Part shown: positions 12,013 to 22,979 of the stretch, piece after piece | How the letters are laid out: the number at the start of each line of letters is the position of its first letter | Position numbering within the stretch: the first letter of the stretch is position 1 | Assembly: GCA_011037195.1 (NCBI GenBank) | Contig: JAAEAF010000249.1 | Coordinates: 62,001-126,000 of the forward strand | Origin: Triatoma infestans | Taxonomy: Eukaryota; Arthropoda; Insecta; Hemiptera; Reduviidae | DNA: 64,000 nt | Reading direction: 5' to 3' | The notes under the pieces: model-generated | The model's database searches: none | What the model saw: only the letters and a program-made list of their open reading frames with translations | Told to the model about the DNA's origin: nothing | Translations under genes and position numbers: made by a program

Positions 12013-12805
12013 GTCAATACATTTATACGCTTAGTTGCATTCATATCAACTTTTAAACTCTCATACCAATAAATACTCAAATCCCAATAAATACATTCAT
12101 TCTAACAATTTCACACGATAAAATAACAAGCAATATATAAAAATCTATACGTATAATTATATCTACCACACATTTAAACAAAAACAAAAATTTAACACTT
12201 TAGAGCAAAAAACAACCCCCAGGGGGGGGTAGCCTTCCAGCATCAGCTATCGTAGGGTAGTAAATAAATAAAACAAAGTGAAAGAAAGAAAAAAAAACAA
12301 CGATTAGCTCCACGAATGGTTGAATTCATTCAAGTTGAGTAACCTTTGCGTGCCTCTCAATTTGTTACATATTTAATAATGATGATAAAAAGAAGAAAAT
12401 CATCACTAAACGAATTCACTACACGCACCATTGTTTCGTTCAAACAATCAGTTGGTTTTGCTTTTCCAATGAACAAAATCTTATTACCCCCACCTTCTTA
12501 ATAAAAAAAAAAGAAGAAGCCTTAAACCACTTTTGTTGTCTTAACACATTGATCGTAATTTTGGCTGGATAAATAATTCAGCAGTTATTGGAATGTTATG
12601 CATTTATTCACTGAAATAAATTAAATAATGTCAAACGCTAGAATTCATCACCACTTTAGCACCAGCTACATTTGCAAAACATTTTCTGAGTATCTTACCA
12701 TTTGTGTGAAATTGTTAGAATGAATGTATTTATTGGGATTTGAGTATTTATTGGTATGAGAGTTTTAGTTGATATGAATGCAACTAAGCGTATGAATGTA
12801 TCGAC
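12013..12805. repeat. Inverted-repeat element, about 100-bp arms, 587-bp spacer
   Basis: The left arm (12013-12116) and right arm (12704-12805) are reverse complements over about 100 bp with only a few differences and one 2-nt gap. For example ACGCTTAGTTGCATTCATAT on the left matches ATATGAATGCAACTAAGCGT on the right. The spacer is AT-rich and non-coding. It may be a non-autonomous DNA transposon with long TIRs, or a foldback. No target duplication is evident. Confidence 0.75.
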
Positions 12806-12894
12806 ACTAGCGCCTCTAGCAGCAATGACAAACATTGTTATTGTTATGGTGTTTAAAAAATTATTAATTAGATAAAATTATATAAGAAAAGAAA

Positions 12895-13245
12895 AATACC
12901 TTTTTTTACTGAACAGATTTTCAATTATCTGCGATTATCTCAATAAAAACATCGCGGATTTCATTAAATTTGGTATAATTAAGTAACAGTACATCACAGA
13001 CCTATCATTTTTGTTTGAAACCTTTTTTTCTGAGAAAGTTCATTTAAAGAAGATTTTCGTGGAATTAGGAGCTTATGATTTCCCTCAAAAAAGTAATAGC
13101 ATTAAGTTTAAATTCCCCCTGTTGATATAAAATTCGTAGATTAGTAAACATTTAGCATAAATTGTAAGTTTGGAGAAGATTTGTCAGAGTTTTATAACTC
13201 TATAAATTGCTGTAAGAGAAAGATACATGAGTGTTTCACACTAGA
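12895..13245 (+). repeat. Family A 3' unit (divergent variant)
   Basis: Carries the 3' segment of the family: 'ATTTCATTAAATTTGGTATA', 'CCTATCATTTTTGTTTGAAA', a GTAAGAGAAAG cap and GAGTGTTTCACACTAGA. It ends 10 bp before the start of copy A3, giving a head-to-tail arrangement. Confidence 0.6.
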
Positions 13246-13255
13246 TTCACTTATT

Positions 13256-14216
13256 ACTTTCTCTTACTCCTAGTAAGAGGAAGTTTTGCAATCGTGTCAA
13301 ATTTTCGATACCGAGTTTTCACCGGAAATATCCGTTTTGTGGTCCCCTGAGTTAAAAAAAGTGGTTTTTGGAAAAATGGTGTGCGCGCAGGTATGGGTGT
13401 GTGTATGTATTTGAACAGCATAGCTCAAAAACGGAAAAACCATAGATAGTTGAAACTTGATACTCCGTTTAGGTATCACCGTGGAATCTTGACAGTACGT
13501 TAAATAGCAACCTCCGCATTAGTACAACTTTACTAGTTGGTTTTTCTATTTTTTTTGCTATTTTCTCAAAAATGCCTCCAACGATTTTTTTGAAACATGG
13601 TACATCAACTACACATACAAAGAGCTACAACTTGTATGAAACATTTCTCCGAAAAAATTCATTTAAGCGTACTTCTGGGAGAGAGGTAGGGTTACGGCTT
13701 CCTCTAAAATGCTACTTCAATTTATTAGACAATTCTGTCATCTAAATATTGTTAATGAGAAAAATAAATATGTTGTCGAAATTCCCAGTTTGAAAAAAAA
13801 TCCGGATGACCGGAAGTGCGTTTACTTTACCACTTTACAAAATGATTTTTTTCCACTTTTTCGCAATTTTCTCAAAAATGGTTCCGACTTCCTATATAAA
13901 CTACACATACAAAGAGCTACAACTTTTATGTGAAACATTTCTCTGGGAAAATTAATTTAAGGAGAGGGGTGGAGTTAGGTTTTTCACTAAAGTGCTATCA
14001 TAGTTGATTATACAATTCTATCATCCAAACAAAATTAATTAAAAATAAATAGAAGGCCAAATTCACCGTGTTTCAAGAAAATTAGTAAACCGGAAGTGCG
14101 CTTTTCTTGAAATTTTTTTTTCAGTTTTCGACGAATTTCATTAAATTTGGTACACTAGCTATAAAATTTGTCAAAGTTATAATTTTGAGAAAGTTGTGCA
14201 AGTGTTTTACACCAGA
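13256..14216 (+). mobile_element. Family A element, copy A3 (complete, three monomers)
   Basis: Starts ACTTTCTCTTACTCCTAGTA with the terminal palindrome. It carries the conserved GTCAAATTTTCGATACCGAG and GAGTTAAAAAAAGTGG stretches, a short GT/CA-rich variable segment (about 13378-13412), and monomer boxes 'accggaagtgcg' at about 13809 and 14091. It ends in GAGAAAGTTGTGCAAG and ACACCAGA. At 961 bp it matches A1 in length. The 3' inverted 13-mer is partly decayed. Non-coding. Confidence 0.75.
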
Positions 14217-14892
14217 TTTTTTTTTGTTTTAAAGCCACTTTTACTTCAAACACTTGTGTCCTAAAAAGCTGTACAATATATACATATATATATATACAAT
14301 ATATATATAAATTACTTTATACTTACTGCTTCAAAAATAGAAAAAAAACTTTTCCTACTATAACAATGACGAAGTAAATAAAGTTTGATAGAAAAAATGT
14401 GACATAAAAAAAAAATAAAATGATTTATTATGGTTTCCCTTTAATAGTGATGACATCATTTATTTTCATCTATTACGTCATACATTTTTTCCATCCATAA
14501 AATATAATTTAGATTTTTTTTATATATATTAAATAAACATTTAGGTATAATAAGGTTTTATTAGTAATTGTTTTTGTTTTTTTTTGAAAACATTTTTATT
14601 TTGTTAAACAGTCACTTTTTCTGAAGGTTTTAGAGAAACGTTTGCGTAAAAACCGTTTAAAAGATAATTTCACTGAAATTTAATAACCTATAAACCTATT
14701 TGTGGTTAGTAATAAGCACTCCAATCCTACAGCCTCTTCCACACAGCGCTCTAATCACAGTATAATGTTCCCCCAGTGATAAAAAAAAAAGTGTTATCTA
14801 ATCTAGTACAAAAGAGAGTGCCAATAACATCGAATAAACCTACGTCACAATTGAAAGTTAATGTCATAGATTCCTCAGGTTAAATCCTATTT
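14217..14892. other. AT-rich DNA with (TA)n, no gene seen
   Basis: A (TA)n tract near 14278-14308 and long A/T runs. Nothing recognisable until the RT pseudogene begins. Confidence 0.5.
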
Positions 14893-15960
14893 TAGAAGGG
14901 CAAAAAATAACGGAAGAAATGAAGTTAGAGACAGCGTACCACTGAAAAATTTATGGGAAGCTTTGAAGATGGGAGGTATCACTGAACCTGTCTTAAAGGT
15001 GGTAAAGGAAATGTATGACACTTTCAGATACCAAGTCAAAATTGCCTCAGCGTTCTCCCAGCCATTCACAACATCTAAAGAACTAATCCAGGGATGCTGT
15101 ATGTCGCCAACCCTTTTTAAAATATACCTCGAGGTTGCTCTCAGAGGGTGGAATGAGAAATGTAGGAGAATGGGAATAAATATTAAGTTAATCTGTACAT
15201 TTCTAAACTTCTGTTCGCAGACGACCAGGTTATTATTGCAGAAGATGTAGATGATGCTAGCTATATGCTGAGGAAGTTGATGGAAGATTATGCTGAATGG
15301 GGAGTTGGTATATATGTTGATTAGACGATGCACTTGTCCACGTCGAATGCAAGTACCATTGGCATAGAAGTAGACGCATTAAAAGAGTGGATCATATTAA
15401 ATACTTAGGGTCAATAGTAGAAAAGGAAGGCTCCTGCAAGCAGGAAGTAGAGAAAATTATGGAGGGGAAAAAAGTAATAGGACTATTGAACCCAGTGCTA
15501 CGGAGAGGAAATATGTTACCCGGAACCAAGAGGCTGATCTTCACATCGATCCTCTTATCTTACTGTACGGCGCAGAAACCTGGGTACTGAACAGAAGACA
15601 GCGCGAGAGATTCCTGGCAGTGGAGATGGAGGAGATCTGCAGGATGTTCGAGGAAAGTTAAAAATGACGACATTAGGAAGTGGATGGGTGTGGAAAGGAA
15701 CATCTTGGAAATCATTGAGACTAAAACTCTCACGTGTATAGGTATGTGAGGAGGATGGGATGGGAGGAGAGATTGCCTAGGGTGGGCAGCGAGTTGGATG
15801 GCTGAAGGAGGAGAGGTAGTCCCACAGGTAGATGGAGGGACCGGGTGGAGGAGATGATGGTTATGGCCTGATGGAAGAGCAGGCAGAGAGCCGTGTTGCT
15901 TGCAAAAGGGCAATTGCGCTCGATGGCTGAAGGGAACCACGATTTGTGGAAAATCCCTAA
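14893..15960 (+). pseudogene. Non-LTR reverse transcriptase, FADD type, broken
   Basis: Reads RDSVPLKNLWEALKMGGI (about 14926-14978), then GCCMSPTLFKIYLEVALRGW (about 15093-15150), which correspond to RT fingers/palm. After a frameshift comes LLFADDQVIIAEDVDDASYM (about 15208-15270), holding the catalytic Asp pair, then YAEWGVGIYVD and an in-frame stop. Next are DHIKYLGSIVEKEGSCKQEV (15390) and a thumb-like stretch LLYGAETWVLNRRQ (about 15560). At least two frameshifts and several stops. The N-terminal endonuclease is absent (5' truncation) and the sequence ends near an A-rich tract at about 15955-15970. Same lineage as the remnants at 19.7, 23.2 and 53 kb. Confidence 0.85.
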
Positions 15961-17195
15961 AAAAAAGAAGATTCCTCAGGGATAAAAAGTCGCAATCCCA
16001 ATTGATGTTTTTTTGACCAATACATTTCCGGTGAAAACCTCAATTTCGAAACATTTGAATCTATCGTAAATACTTGCTCTTACAAAATGTGTAAGGGAAA
16101 ATTAATAGATGTAGTTACAGTGTTTGAATAAAGGAACATGGGGCGTAATGCGATAGTGTTAAAAGGGACCCAGTTTAATCTGCCAACGAATTCAATAAAT
16201 ACTAGTTACACATCATCAAAGGAAACTAGATATTGGTGAACAACTCTTCTTTACTGGCGATATTACATAGAGATAATTACACAATCAAAAGGAAATCTCT
16301 CATACTACTAGTTGCTCATATCAGAGGCAAGATTAAAATCTAGTCAACACTGTATTATTAACAGAAGAGATTGTAACCTTTTATTACAGCAAGTTCATGG
16401 AACTTGCACACCAATGTTACAACAGTTTAATTTTAAGTTTTGACATTTAAAAAACATACATGTATAAACCAATTTCATTTTCTACTTGAGTACTTTTATT
16501 GTAAACAGGATACGTTCTCTATTATTGTGACGGAATTCATTAATTAAAAAGAGAGAGAGTGAGAGAATGTGAGAAAGAAAGGAAATTGCAATCAGTGAAT
16601 CTGATTTAATCACATTTAATGATTTTTAACAGATTTCTGCTAACGGAAATCCGGAAAAACTTGCGTTAAAAGGCCAAATTAAGTTGTTTTTTTTTTTAAA
16701 TCAATTCCTTTCAATAGATTTATTTTTACCCAGTCAATTTACAATCGATCGTCGCCTAATGTAATGGAAATATTACGCTTTTTAGAAATATTGTTCAAAA
16801 ACTTTTTCATCAGAGAACAGCACCAATTTGCTTCTAGAAATTCAATTATTTTAAAAGCAGAAAAATCTAACGGTGAAACACTTATATAACTTTCTCTTTG
16901 CTGCCACTCTCAGTTGCTCTCAGTATGGTACAGGTGTGGAATACCGGATGTTTTACTCAAATCGTATTTTTATGTTATTCACAATTCTCTCCCCTAAGAA
17001 CCCATAAAAGTTCTACAACTCTATGCGGTATAATGGATTTCCGGTGCATGTCTTGGCTGCAGCAAAATCACAAGGCACCGCTTACAGCTACATCACTCAA
17101 CACATGACAAATAAAGCGTGACATGAAGCTACCTTATGCGATTCAAATCTCAAGCATAGGATAGATCGAGATCCGCAGTAAGGGAAGTCAAGAAT
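15961..17195. other. No recognised gene; inverted family A head near 16030-16100
   Basis: Besides 'TTTCCGGTGAAAACCTCAAT' on the plus strand (reverse complement of the family A head), the stretch holds a short GA-rich run near 16550 and AT-rich sequence. A 69-codon ORF at 16898 has no recognisable content. Confidence 0.4.
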
Positions 17196-17498
17196 TATAT
17201 ATAAACGCTAGCGACAGTCAACCATCAAGTAGAAGTCTGTATCCAATCGCGGAGCCACAAACCATCAAGAGAACATCATCACCAACACCCTGACAGCTCA
17301 GTCTGTCCATTCTCTCCCTCCAGAAGTCTGTATCCAATCGCGGAGCCACAAAACATCAAGAGAACATCATCACCAACACCCTGACAGCTCAGTCTGTCTA
17401 TTCTCTCCCTCCCGCTAACACACACTTTATATATCAATACTGTAATGTATCTGCAGTACTCAGTTTACTCCTTTAATATACTCAATGTCCAGTCATTG
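17196..17498 (+). repeat. 91-bp tandem duplication downstream of a TATA-like box (possible LTR fragment)
   Basis: Two consecutive copies of a 91-bp unit (17231-17321 and 17322-17412) begin AGAAGTCTGTATCCAATCGC and differ at only a few positions. TTATATATAAACG lies about 30 bp upstream, and 'cacactttatatatc' follows. A TATA box followed by a short direct duplication fits the R/U5 part of an LTR, but I could not place TG/CA ends or a target duplication. Confidence 0.6.
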
Positions 17499-17519
17499 TA
17501 GTTTTTCTTTAAACCCTAT

Positions 17520-17730
17520 GGCGCAACAGCCTATGAAGGGCCAAGGTTTGCTAGCCGGTAATTTGAATAGGGGGGAGGGGTAAGCGAAAGCCGCAGTTCT
17601 CACGCAATTCCGGCCTTCGCTACCTAGGGCGCTACTAATTGTAGCTTCCACTTTTTATCACGATGCTGGGTAAACACTGACTTTGCTCTCACGGGAATCG
17701 AACCCTGAATTCAACGCATAAGGACTACAT
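17520..17730 (-). mobile_element. SINE-2, tRNA-derived, copy 1
   Basis: On the minus strand: a tRNA-like head with a clear B box GGGTTCGATTCC (plus-strand about 17696-17707), then GAGAGCAAAGTCAGTG and ACCCAGCATCG. The palindromic body motif GCTACAATT...GTAGCGC (plus-strand about 17628-17648) follows, ending near CCATAGGGTTTAAAG at 17515. The A box is poor. This copy is uninterrupted and serves as the pre-insertion reference for the SINE-2 at 54 kb. Confidence 0.65.
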
Positions 17731-17771
17731 TTTTTCTTATCTTCAATTTTTTCAGTCCCCACGATACAAAA

Positions 17772-18005
17772 ACTTGGGCCGACTGGCTAAGAATAGAAAG
17801 TAAAATGAAGTTGGCTGACTGGTGTCGACCACTGTTCTTCTATAAGCTCTCTATATATATGTAGAATTCTCCATCCCTAGGTTTGTCTAGGTAAGGAGTC
17901 ATTTATTTTGATTCTTCGTTCTGCGGATTCTATGAATCATTAATGATTCGAATCGTTCTCAACGTTTCCTACGAATCTTTAATGATTCTGCTCCCATTAC
18001 ATATA
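17772..18005 (+). repeat. Dispersed repeat C, copy 1
   Basis: Shares ordered blocks with 20855-21092: 'GACTGGCT.AG', 'GACTGACTGGTGTCGA'-like text, 'TAAGCTC', 'CCTAGG', then the internally repeated 'CTTTAATGATTCG' and 'CCCATTACA'. Non-coding. Class unknown. Confidence 0.6.
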
Positions 18006-18738
18006 TATTTATGGAGACCATATACTTATATATGTACACAAAAAAAATCTGGTGTGTAATACTCGCCGCACAACTTACTTTTATTGCAATGAATGAATGA
18101 ATTGCAAAGTTCGACAAATCGACAGATTTCTTTTCTTAAAATTTATATTTTTACTCAGCTGTCATAACACAAATATAGGGGGTACATGATGGTTTAGCAC
18201 CCATGGCAGGTAGCACTTAATGTGAAGTAATAAAAAAAAGAAGAATTTAAAATGTTTTTTTTCTTTCTGGAATTATGGAATTGAGAAAAGTAGAATTTGT
18301 TTAAGGAAAATAAAAATAAAAAATGAAAAGGAAAAGATTAGATGAATTTAGTTGATAGAAAACACATACAATACAGAGACAGGAAAAATAAAGAAAACAA
18401 AAACAAAACAAAAAATAAACAAAGAAAAAAAAAACATGTTTCTTTCTTTGGGATAAACTTTTCCACCTTTCAACACATGTTGACATCGTGAAGAAGGGTA
18501 GCTTTACCAAAATAGAAGTTATAACCTGGTTTTCCAGATGTTTTCTAATAGGGAAATATATAGATAGATATATAAACAAAATAGTGTTTGCTTCGTATTA
18601 TATTTTATTATGGGTTTGTGTGGTATTATGGTGTTGTTACTTCCTAACATAGGCAATAAAATGTTCATTAAGACTTGTCCTTACAATTCAGACAAGTTCA
18701 ATTCCTTTGAGATTCATTCAAGTATTAAGTAGACAGTG

Positions 18739-18785
18739 TTTGTGTGTGTGTGTGAGAGAGAGAGAGAGAGTGTCTTGATTCAGTT

Positions 18786-18832
<47 letters not shown>
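18739..18832. repeat. Compound (GT)n(GA)n ... (CT)n microsatellite
   Basis: GT repeats pass directly into GA repeats (about 18739-18770). After about 19 bp of other sequence, a 42-bp CT run follows (18790-18831). The GA and CT runs are complementary, so the locus can form a hairpin with a short loop. Confidence 0.9.
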
Positions 18833-18834
<2 letters not shown>

Positions 18835-19667
18835 TCTTTCACTCTCTAATTTCTTCAGAGTATAAAACACTGTAGTTTGTGGTATAAGATACGTTCCACT
18901 ACCATTGCCTTCTTAATATAAGCATTATAATAGTTAATGGTGTTTTAGTTAGAAGTTTCTATAGTATGCCCAATGGACTAATAAGAAACTGGTATGCTCT
19001 GAGTGGTTGGTTGGCTTTGTTAACTAAACGAAGATCTTTTAATTTAGTAGCATCATAAAACTTTAAAGAGTTTATAGTCGTATTTTATGTTAAATGTTTG
19101 TTTTTTTTCTTATTTTTTATTTAAAGTTAATTTTGCGACCAAGGCCTTTTGTTTTTTGTTTTTTTTTGTAGATTTACTACTCCCTTCACCACCAATTGAT
19201 TATAGCAAGTTTAATGATCAAGGAGGCATTTTATTTTTTAAGTTTTTTTGTCAGCTGGATGATACTAATGAGCTCGTAATCTTCTTTTACCGTTTTTTTT
19301 TTTGTAACCTTCAACAAAAATTGGTATTAAAAATAAAATAAAAAAGAAAGTCAGATTTGGAATGGCCGCTAATCACTGTGATCCAATATAAATATAATTA
19401 CTAAATAATCATATATTTTTTACTAATATACATACAGCTTAAGAAAAAGTATTACCATCGTATGCAATTTTTGAAATATGTAATTGAATTTTCACAAAGA
19501 AATACAAAGAAATGTGTTGACGTGCTCTGGAGCTCGAAAAGTGATTTGTATCAAATTGTCTGTATATATGCGTGTATTTGCGTGAGAGAATTCTGTTTAG
19601 TTACCTACCAACTTATGCGACACTATCGGTTTCGATCAAAATTTGTCAACCGGAAATATGCCTTGTG
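18833..19667. other. AT-rich, no gene seen
   Basis: Low-complexity T-rich ORFs only. A family A scrap sits at about 19617-19667 (CGATCAAAATTTGTCAACCGG), immediately before the RT fragment, suggesting the RT inserted in or recombined with a family A copy. Confidence 0.45.
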
Positions 19668-20365
19668 GGTTGCGGATAACCAAGTAGTGATCGCCCAAGA
19701 GAAGGAGGATTTGGAATTCATGACGAGGAAATTAAATGAAGAATATAAGAAATGAGACCTGAACATGAATTTCATAAAAACAGAACATATGGCTGCAGAA
19801 GGAGAGGCAGAAGGAGGATTGGTCGTTGATGAAAAAATAATACAACCTGTAGAGCACTTTATGTATTAGGGAACAATGATAAATACAAATAAGGGATCTG
19901 GTTTTCAGGCAAAAGAATTGCAAATGCAAGGAAGGCTACGAAAAATGTTGCATCCGGTGGCATGAAATATGATCATTTCAAAAGAAAATAAAAAAAGAAT
20001 TTTCCATTCAATAATTGAGGGCATTCTGCTGTATGCGGCGGAAACTTGGACCGTCTCCAGCAAAATTAAGGACAAGATGAAGAGTGTGGAGATGGATTTT
20101 TGGAGGAGATCTCTTAGAAAAACAAGGATGGATTAGATGAGAAATGAAAGGATAAGTGAAGTGATGGAAGTAAGAGAGGACATTACCGGGAATTCAGCGA
20201 AGAAGAAATTAGTTGGTACGGTCATATGAGGATGATAGCACCAACTAGGTGGCCAAACAGGATCTACGGACAGCTACCACCGGGGAGAAGGAGAGGAAGA
20301 CCATGACAGTCATGAGAGGATGGAATCCTGGAGGAGATGCCGATATAAGAAGAAGAAGGAAATGT
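19668..20365 (+). pseudogene. Non-LTR reverse transcriptase, C-terminal part, broken
   Basis: Starts at the catalytic box, altered to VADNQVVIAQEKEDLEFM, so the second catalytic Asp is now Asn. It continues KLNEEYKK, a stop, DLNMNFIKTEHMAAEGEA and KIIQPVEHFMY, a stop (expected LG), then GTMINTNKGS. After a frame change: ILLYAAETWTVSSKIKDKMK (about 20025) and ISWYGHMRMIAPTRWPNRIY (about 20205), the thumb and C-terminal 'YGH...R...P..R....' region usual for this family. GRRRGRP closes it. Stops and frameshifts make it inactive. Related to the 14.9, 23.2 and 53 kb copies. Confidence 0.85.
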
Positions 20366-20854
20366 CTTTATACAATGGTGTTTCAGGCTTGGTTATCTCG
20401 ATGCTTTGAAACTTGGAATGTTAATAACATAGAGTTAACCTAACATTTTTATTTATTACATTTTTTTGATTCTTAAGACTTTTGAGGAAGTCTACTAAAG
20501 GAAGTCTAATCTGTTTTAATGTTGATTGATAAGAAGCGATGTTTAGAATGTATAATTTAATTACAATTAGTTGCCCTCCTCTCCCATGTTCAAGAAGTGA
20601 AATATATTTCCCCCATGACAGTTAAAATATTTCAAATAAAAGTGATTGAACAAAAAAATTATTGTAGTGCAATGTGGTCGACGTGAGGAGGAGAGAATCA
20701 GAGAGAATGAATTTTTAGGAATGAGATAGAATTAAACTAGTAGATGTTTTGAACACTGATATAATGAAATAGAAACACAAACTACAAGGACTGTATACGG
20801 TAACATGATATTGAGAATAAAGGTAAGGCGAGAGAGTAAGTAAAAGAGAGAGAC

Positions 20855-21092
20855 AGACTGGCTGAGTATTAGAAAGTAGAATGATGTTGACTGACTGGTG
20901 TCGATAACTCCTCTCAATTCTTCTCCTGTAAGCTCCATACATATGGAATTCACCCTCCCTAGACTGGCCTAGGTTCGATTCTCTCTCCCTAGTAACTAAT
21001 GTTCGATTTTTCGTTCTTCGGATTCTTTAATCTTTAATGATTCGAATCGTTCTTCGGATCCTATGAATCTTTAATGATTCGTATCCCATTAC
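20855..21092 (+). repeat. Dispersed repeat C, copy 2
   Basis: Direct-orientation relative of 17772-18005, about 3.1 kb away. It includes GACTGGCTGAGTATTAGAAA, 'GACTGACTGGTGTCGATAAC', and two 'AATCTTTAATGATTCG' sub-repeats separated by 'TTCTTCGGAT'-type text. Non-coding. The two copies differ by scattered substitutions and small indels. Confidence 0.6.
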
Positions 21093-21472
21093 ACGCATTT
21101 GTATAGCTGTTGAGCTATTTTCCGAGCAATCAATATAAACTGTAGAAAATTATGTAAAATTTGAAGTTTTGGTTAATGGACTTTTAAAAATATTCTCAAC
21201 GGACCCCCCCACCCCGCAGGTAATATAAGTATGGAATATAAAATTTTAAATTCCTACTATTAGGATCGCGCAATTCCTCTTCTAGCAGAATTAGAAAGGA
21301 AACAAATAATATGGTTCTTTTTTTGGGGTGGGGGATACCCTGGTGGTAATCAAATTGCAATTCTATATTTAAGCTTCCTGGGAATTTTCACTTTTGTGTC
21401 AATGCCATACCAATATTTTCCATGCCGTAGCATCAGAGATATTTTCCATGATAGTCTGCTTCTTTTTGTGGT

Positions 21473-21510
21473 CATCGACCGGTTTTGGGCGTTCGCCCAT
21501 CATCAGGATG
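21473..21510 (-). ncRNA. Hammerhead ribozyme motif in the opposite arm, GAAA box mutated
   Basis: On the minus strand: CATC, CTGATGA, TGGGCGAACGCCC (perfect four-pair stem II), then AAAA where GAAA is required, then CCGGTC and GATG. The G-to-A change hits an invariant core residue, so this copy is expected to be inactive even though its stems II and III are better than those of its partner. Confidence 0.6.
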
Positions 21511-21621
21511 TGTTTGTCAAACAGTGTAATAACATAGACCTGCACAGAGCAAATTTGCTCTGTGAAGCATTGGAGCGATTTGCTCTGTGCAAGTCTATGT
21601 TATTACACTGTTTGACAAAAA

Positions 21622-21659
21622 CATCCTGATGATGGGCGAACGCTCGAAACCGATCGATG
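21622..21659 (+). ncRNA. Hammerhead ribozyme motif (type I, minimal), core intact
   Basis: In order: stem I 5' strand CATC (21622-21625), core CTGATGA (21626-21632), stem II GGGC/GCTC with a GAAC loop (21634-21645, one G-T wobble), core GAAA (21646-21649), short stem III CCGAT and the cleavage-site C (21655), then stem I 3' strand GATG (21656-21659). All invariant core boxes (CUGANGA, GAAA, and UC at the cleavage site) are present. Penelope-like elements are known to carry hammerheads with such very short stem III. Stem III here is weakened (ACCGAT instead of the palindromic ACCGGT), so self-cleavage may be slow or absent. Confidence 0.65.
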
Positions 21660-21783
21660 ACTACAAAAAGAAGCAAGCTATCACGGAAAATATCCCTGAT
21701 GAATAATTAAATACTAGCGAAAGAAATGCTATAATTGATTTAACATTACAGAACTTATTAATTTTAATTTAATAATTAATAAT

Positions 21784-22080
21784 TGTAATAGCAAGAGAGA
21801 ATTACATCAGACAGACGAGAGAATTAAGAGAGTGAAGCCAGACCCTCTCTGGTACTCTTTGACTTAAGCAGGCTAGAGTGGGAGAACCTGTATATAAGCC
21901 GGTGAGAATCTACCTAAGAAAATATCTATCTATCAGATTCAACCATACATCGCATCGTGTCATACCTTTTATTCTATAAAATCATTACAAGTCCAGTGCA
22001 GTTTGTGTAAACTTATAGTAATATTATAAGTGTCTTCATATCTCGTCTAATTAATCAAACCTAATTTCTCTCCTCATCAA
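21784..22080. other. TATA-containing LTR-like sequence, ends unclear
   Basis: Begins TGTAATAGCAAGAGAG and contains 'CTGTATATAAGCCGG' (TATA-like, about 21890). Pyrimidine-rich sequence follows and ATTACA occurs at about 21990. It is more GC-rich than its flanks and looks like an LTR promoter, but I cannot define both ends or a target duplication. Confidence 0.25.
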
Positions 22081-22979
22081 CTCCATTGTAATAATGTATT
22101 AGAAAAGTTTATTGATGATAAGTTTATTGAATAGCTTTGAATTTGATGGAAGTAAAAAAAAATAGCATCAAATTGTATAAAATGTAGCATAAGATGGCGT
22201 AGAACTTCCACTTCTGATAATACATTGATGATGATGATAAATGCACTTTACTATTTTTTCCTTCCACTCTCTGCTATGTGATAGCAAGAAAAGAGTATAG
22301 CAACATCTCTTCAGGTGTTTTATAACCCCATTATAATAAACTACCTATACGACGTTGGTTCATCCCCCGTGAAAATCGTTTTCACCAACAAGTCTAGAGA
22401 GTATTATCAGAGATTGAACTAGTTTTCCACAGTTCAGTTCCCACTTTAGCGCTAACTTTTATGAAACGAGAAAAAGGTAAAAAAATATTGGTTATTTGCC
22501 TAAGAAAATAAAGTCAATATAAATTTATCTAAATGTCAATTATATAAACTACAATAATAAATTATATATTTTTAATTTTAATGAATGGTGAAAATCATTG
22601 ATGAATGCTTTGATGGTACTTTTTATTGATTGGTCAAAAATTGTATAAATGGAAGGACGCTTTTGAGGTTTAATGATTCAATTTTTTTTTTTCATTTTAT
22701 CAAACTTTCATAATAATGAAGCAGCATTCTTCGAGATTGTGGTTTGCGGGGCTAGCCATAAACAAATAATATTTAGCGGCAAACTATTACTTGTCTGAAA
22801 TCCAACCATGCAATTTATAAGCAGAAAATTTCTTCCGTTATGCGAGAGATGTCACGAATGAGAGGACTTCAAACATACAATCAAGGTGTGTCCATCAATG
22901 TAGCACTAAAAGGGAGAGATTAAGCTATATAAATACTAGTAATTAGGACTTATCCAATGATGTACTGGAAATAATAAAC

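Larger units (their letters stand above)
21431..21701. mobile_element. Foldback element with Penelope-type hammerhead motifs
   Basis: A 271-bp near-perfect inverted repeat: arms 21431-21554 and 21578-21701 (124 bp each) around a 23-bp centre. Each arm contains the reverse-oriented pair 'CGACCGGTTTTGGGCGTTCGCCCATCATCAGG' in parts: the arms read CATCGACCGG, GGGCGTTCGCCC and CATCATCAGGATG. These are the complements of hammerhead stem I, stem II and core boxes. No ORF, RT or GIY-YIG domain is present. The combination suggests a non-autonomous derivative of a Penelope-like element folded head to head. A clear target duplication was not found. Confidence 0.75.

Noticed and set aside
11809..12072. 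87-codon plus-strand ORF
   Set aside because: It enters the inverted-repeat arm and has only low-complexity hydrophobic content, with no conserved domain.
14887..15333. 148-codon minus-strand ORF
   Set aside because: It lies antisense over a clear RT pseudogene on the plus strand and shows no domain of its own.
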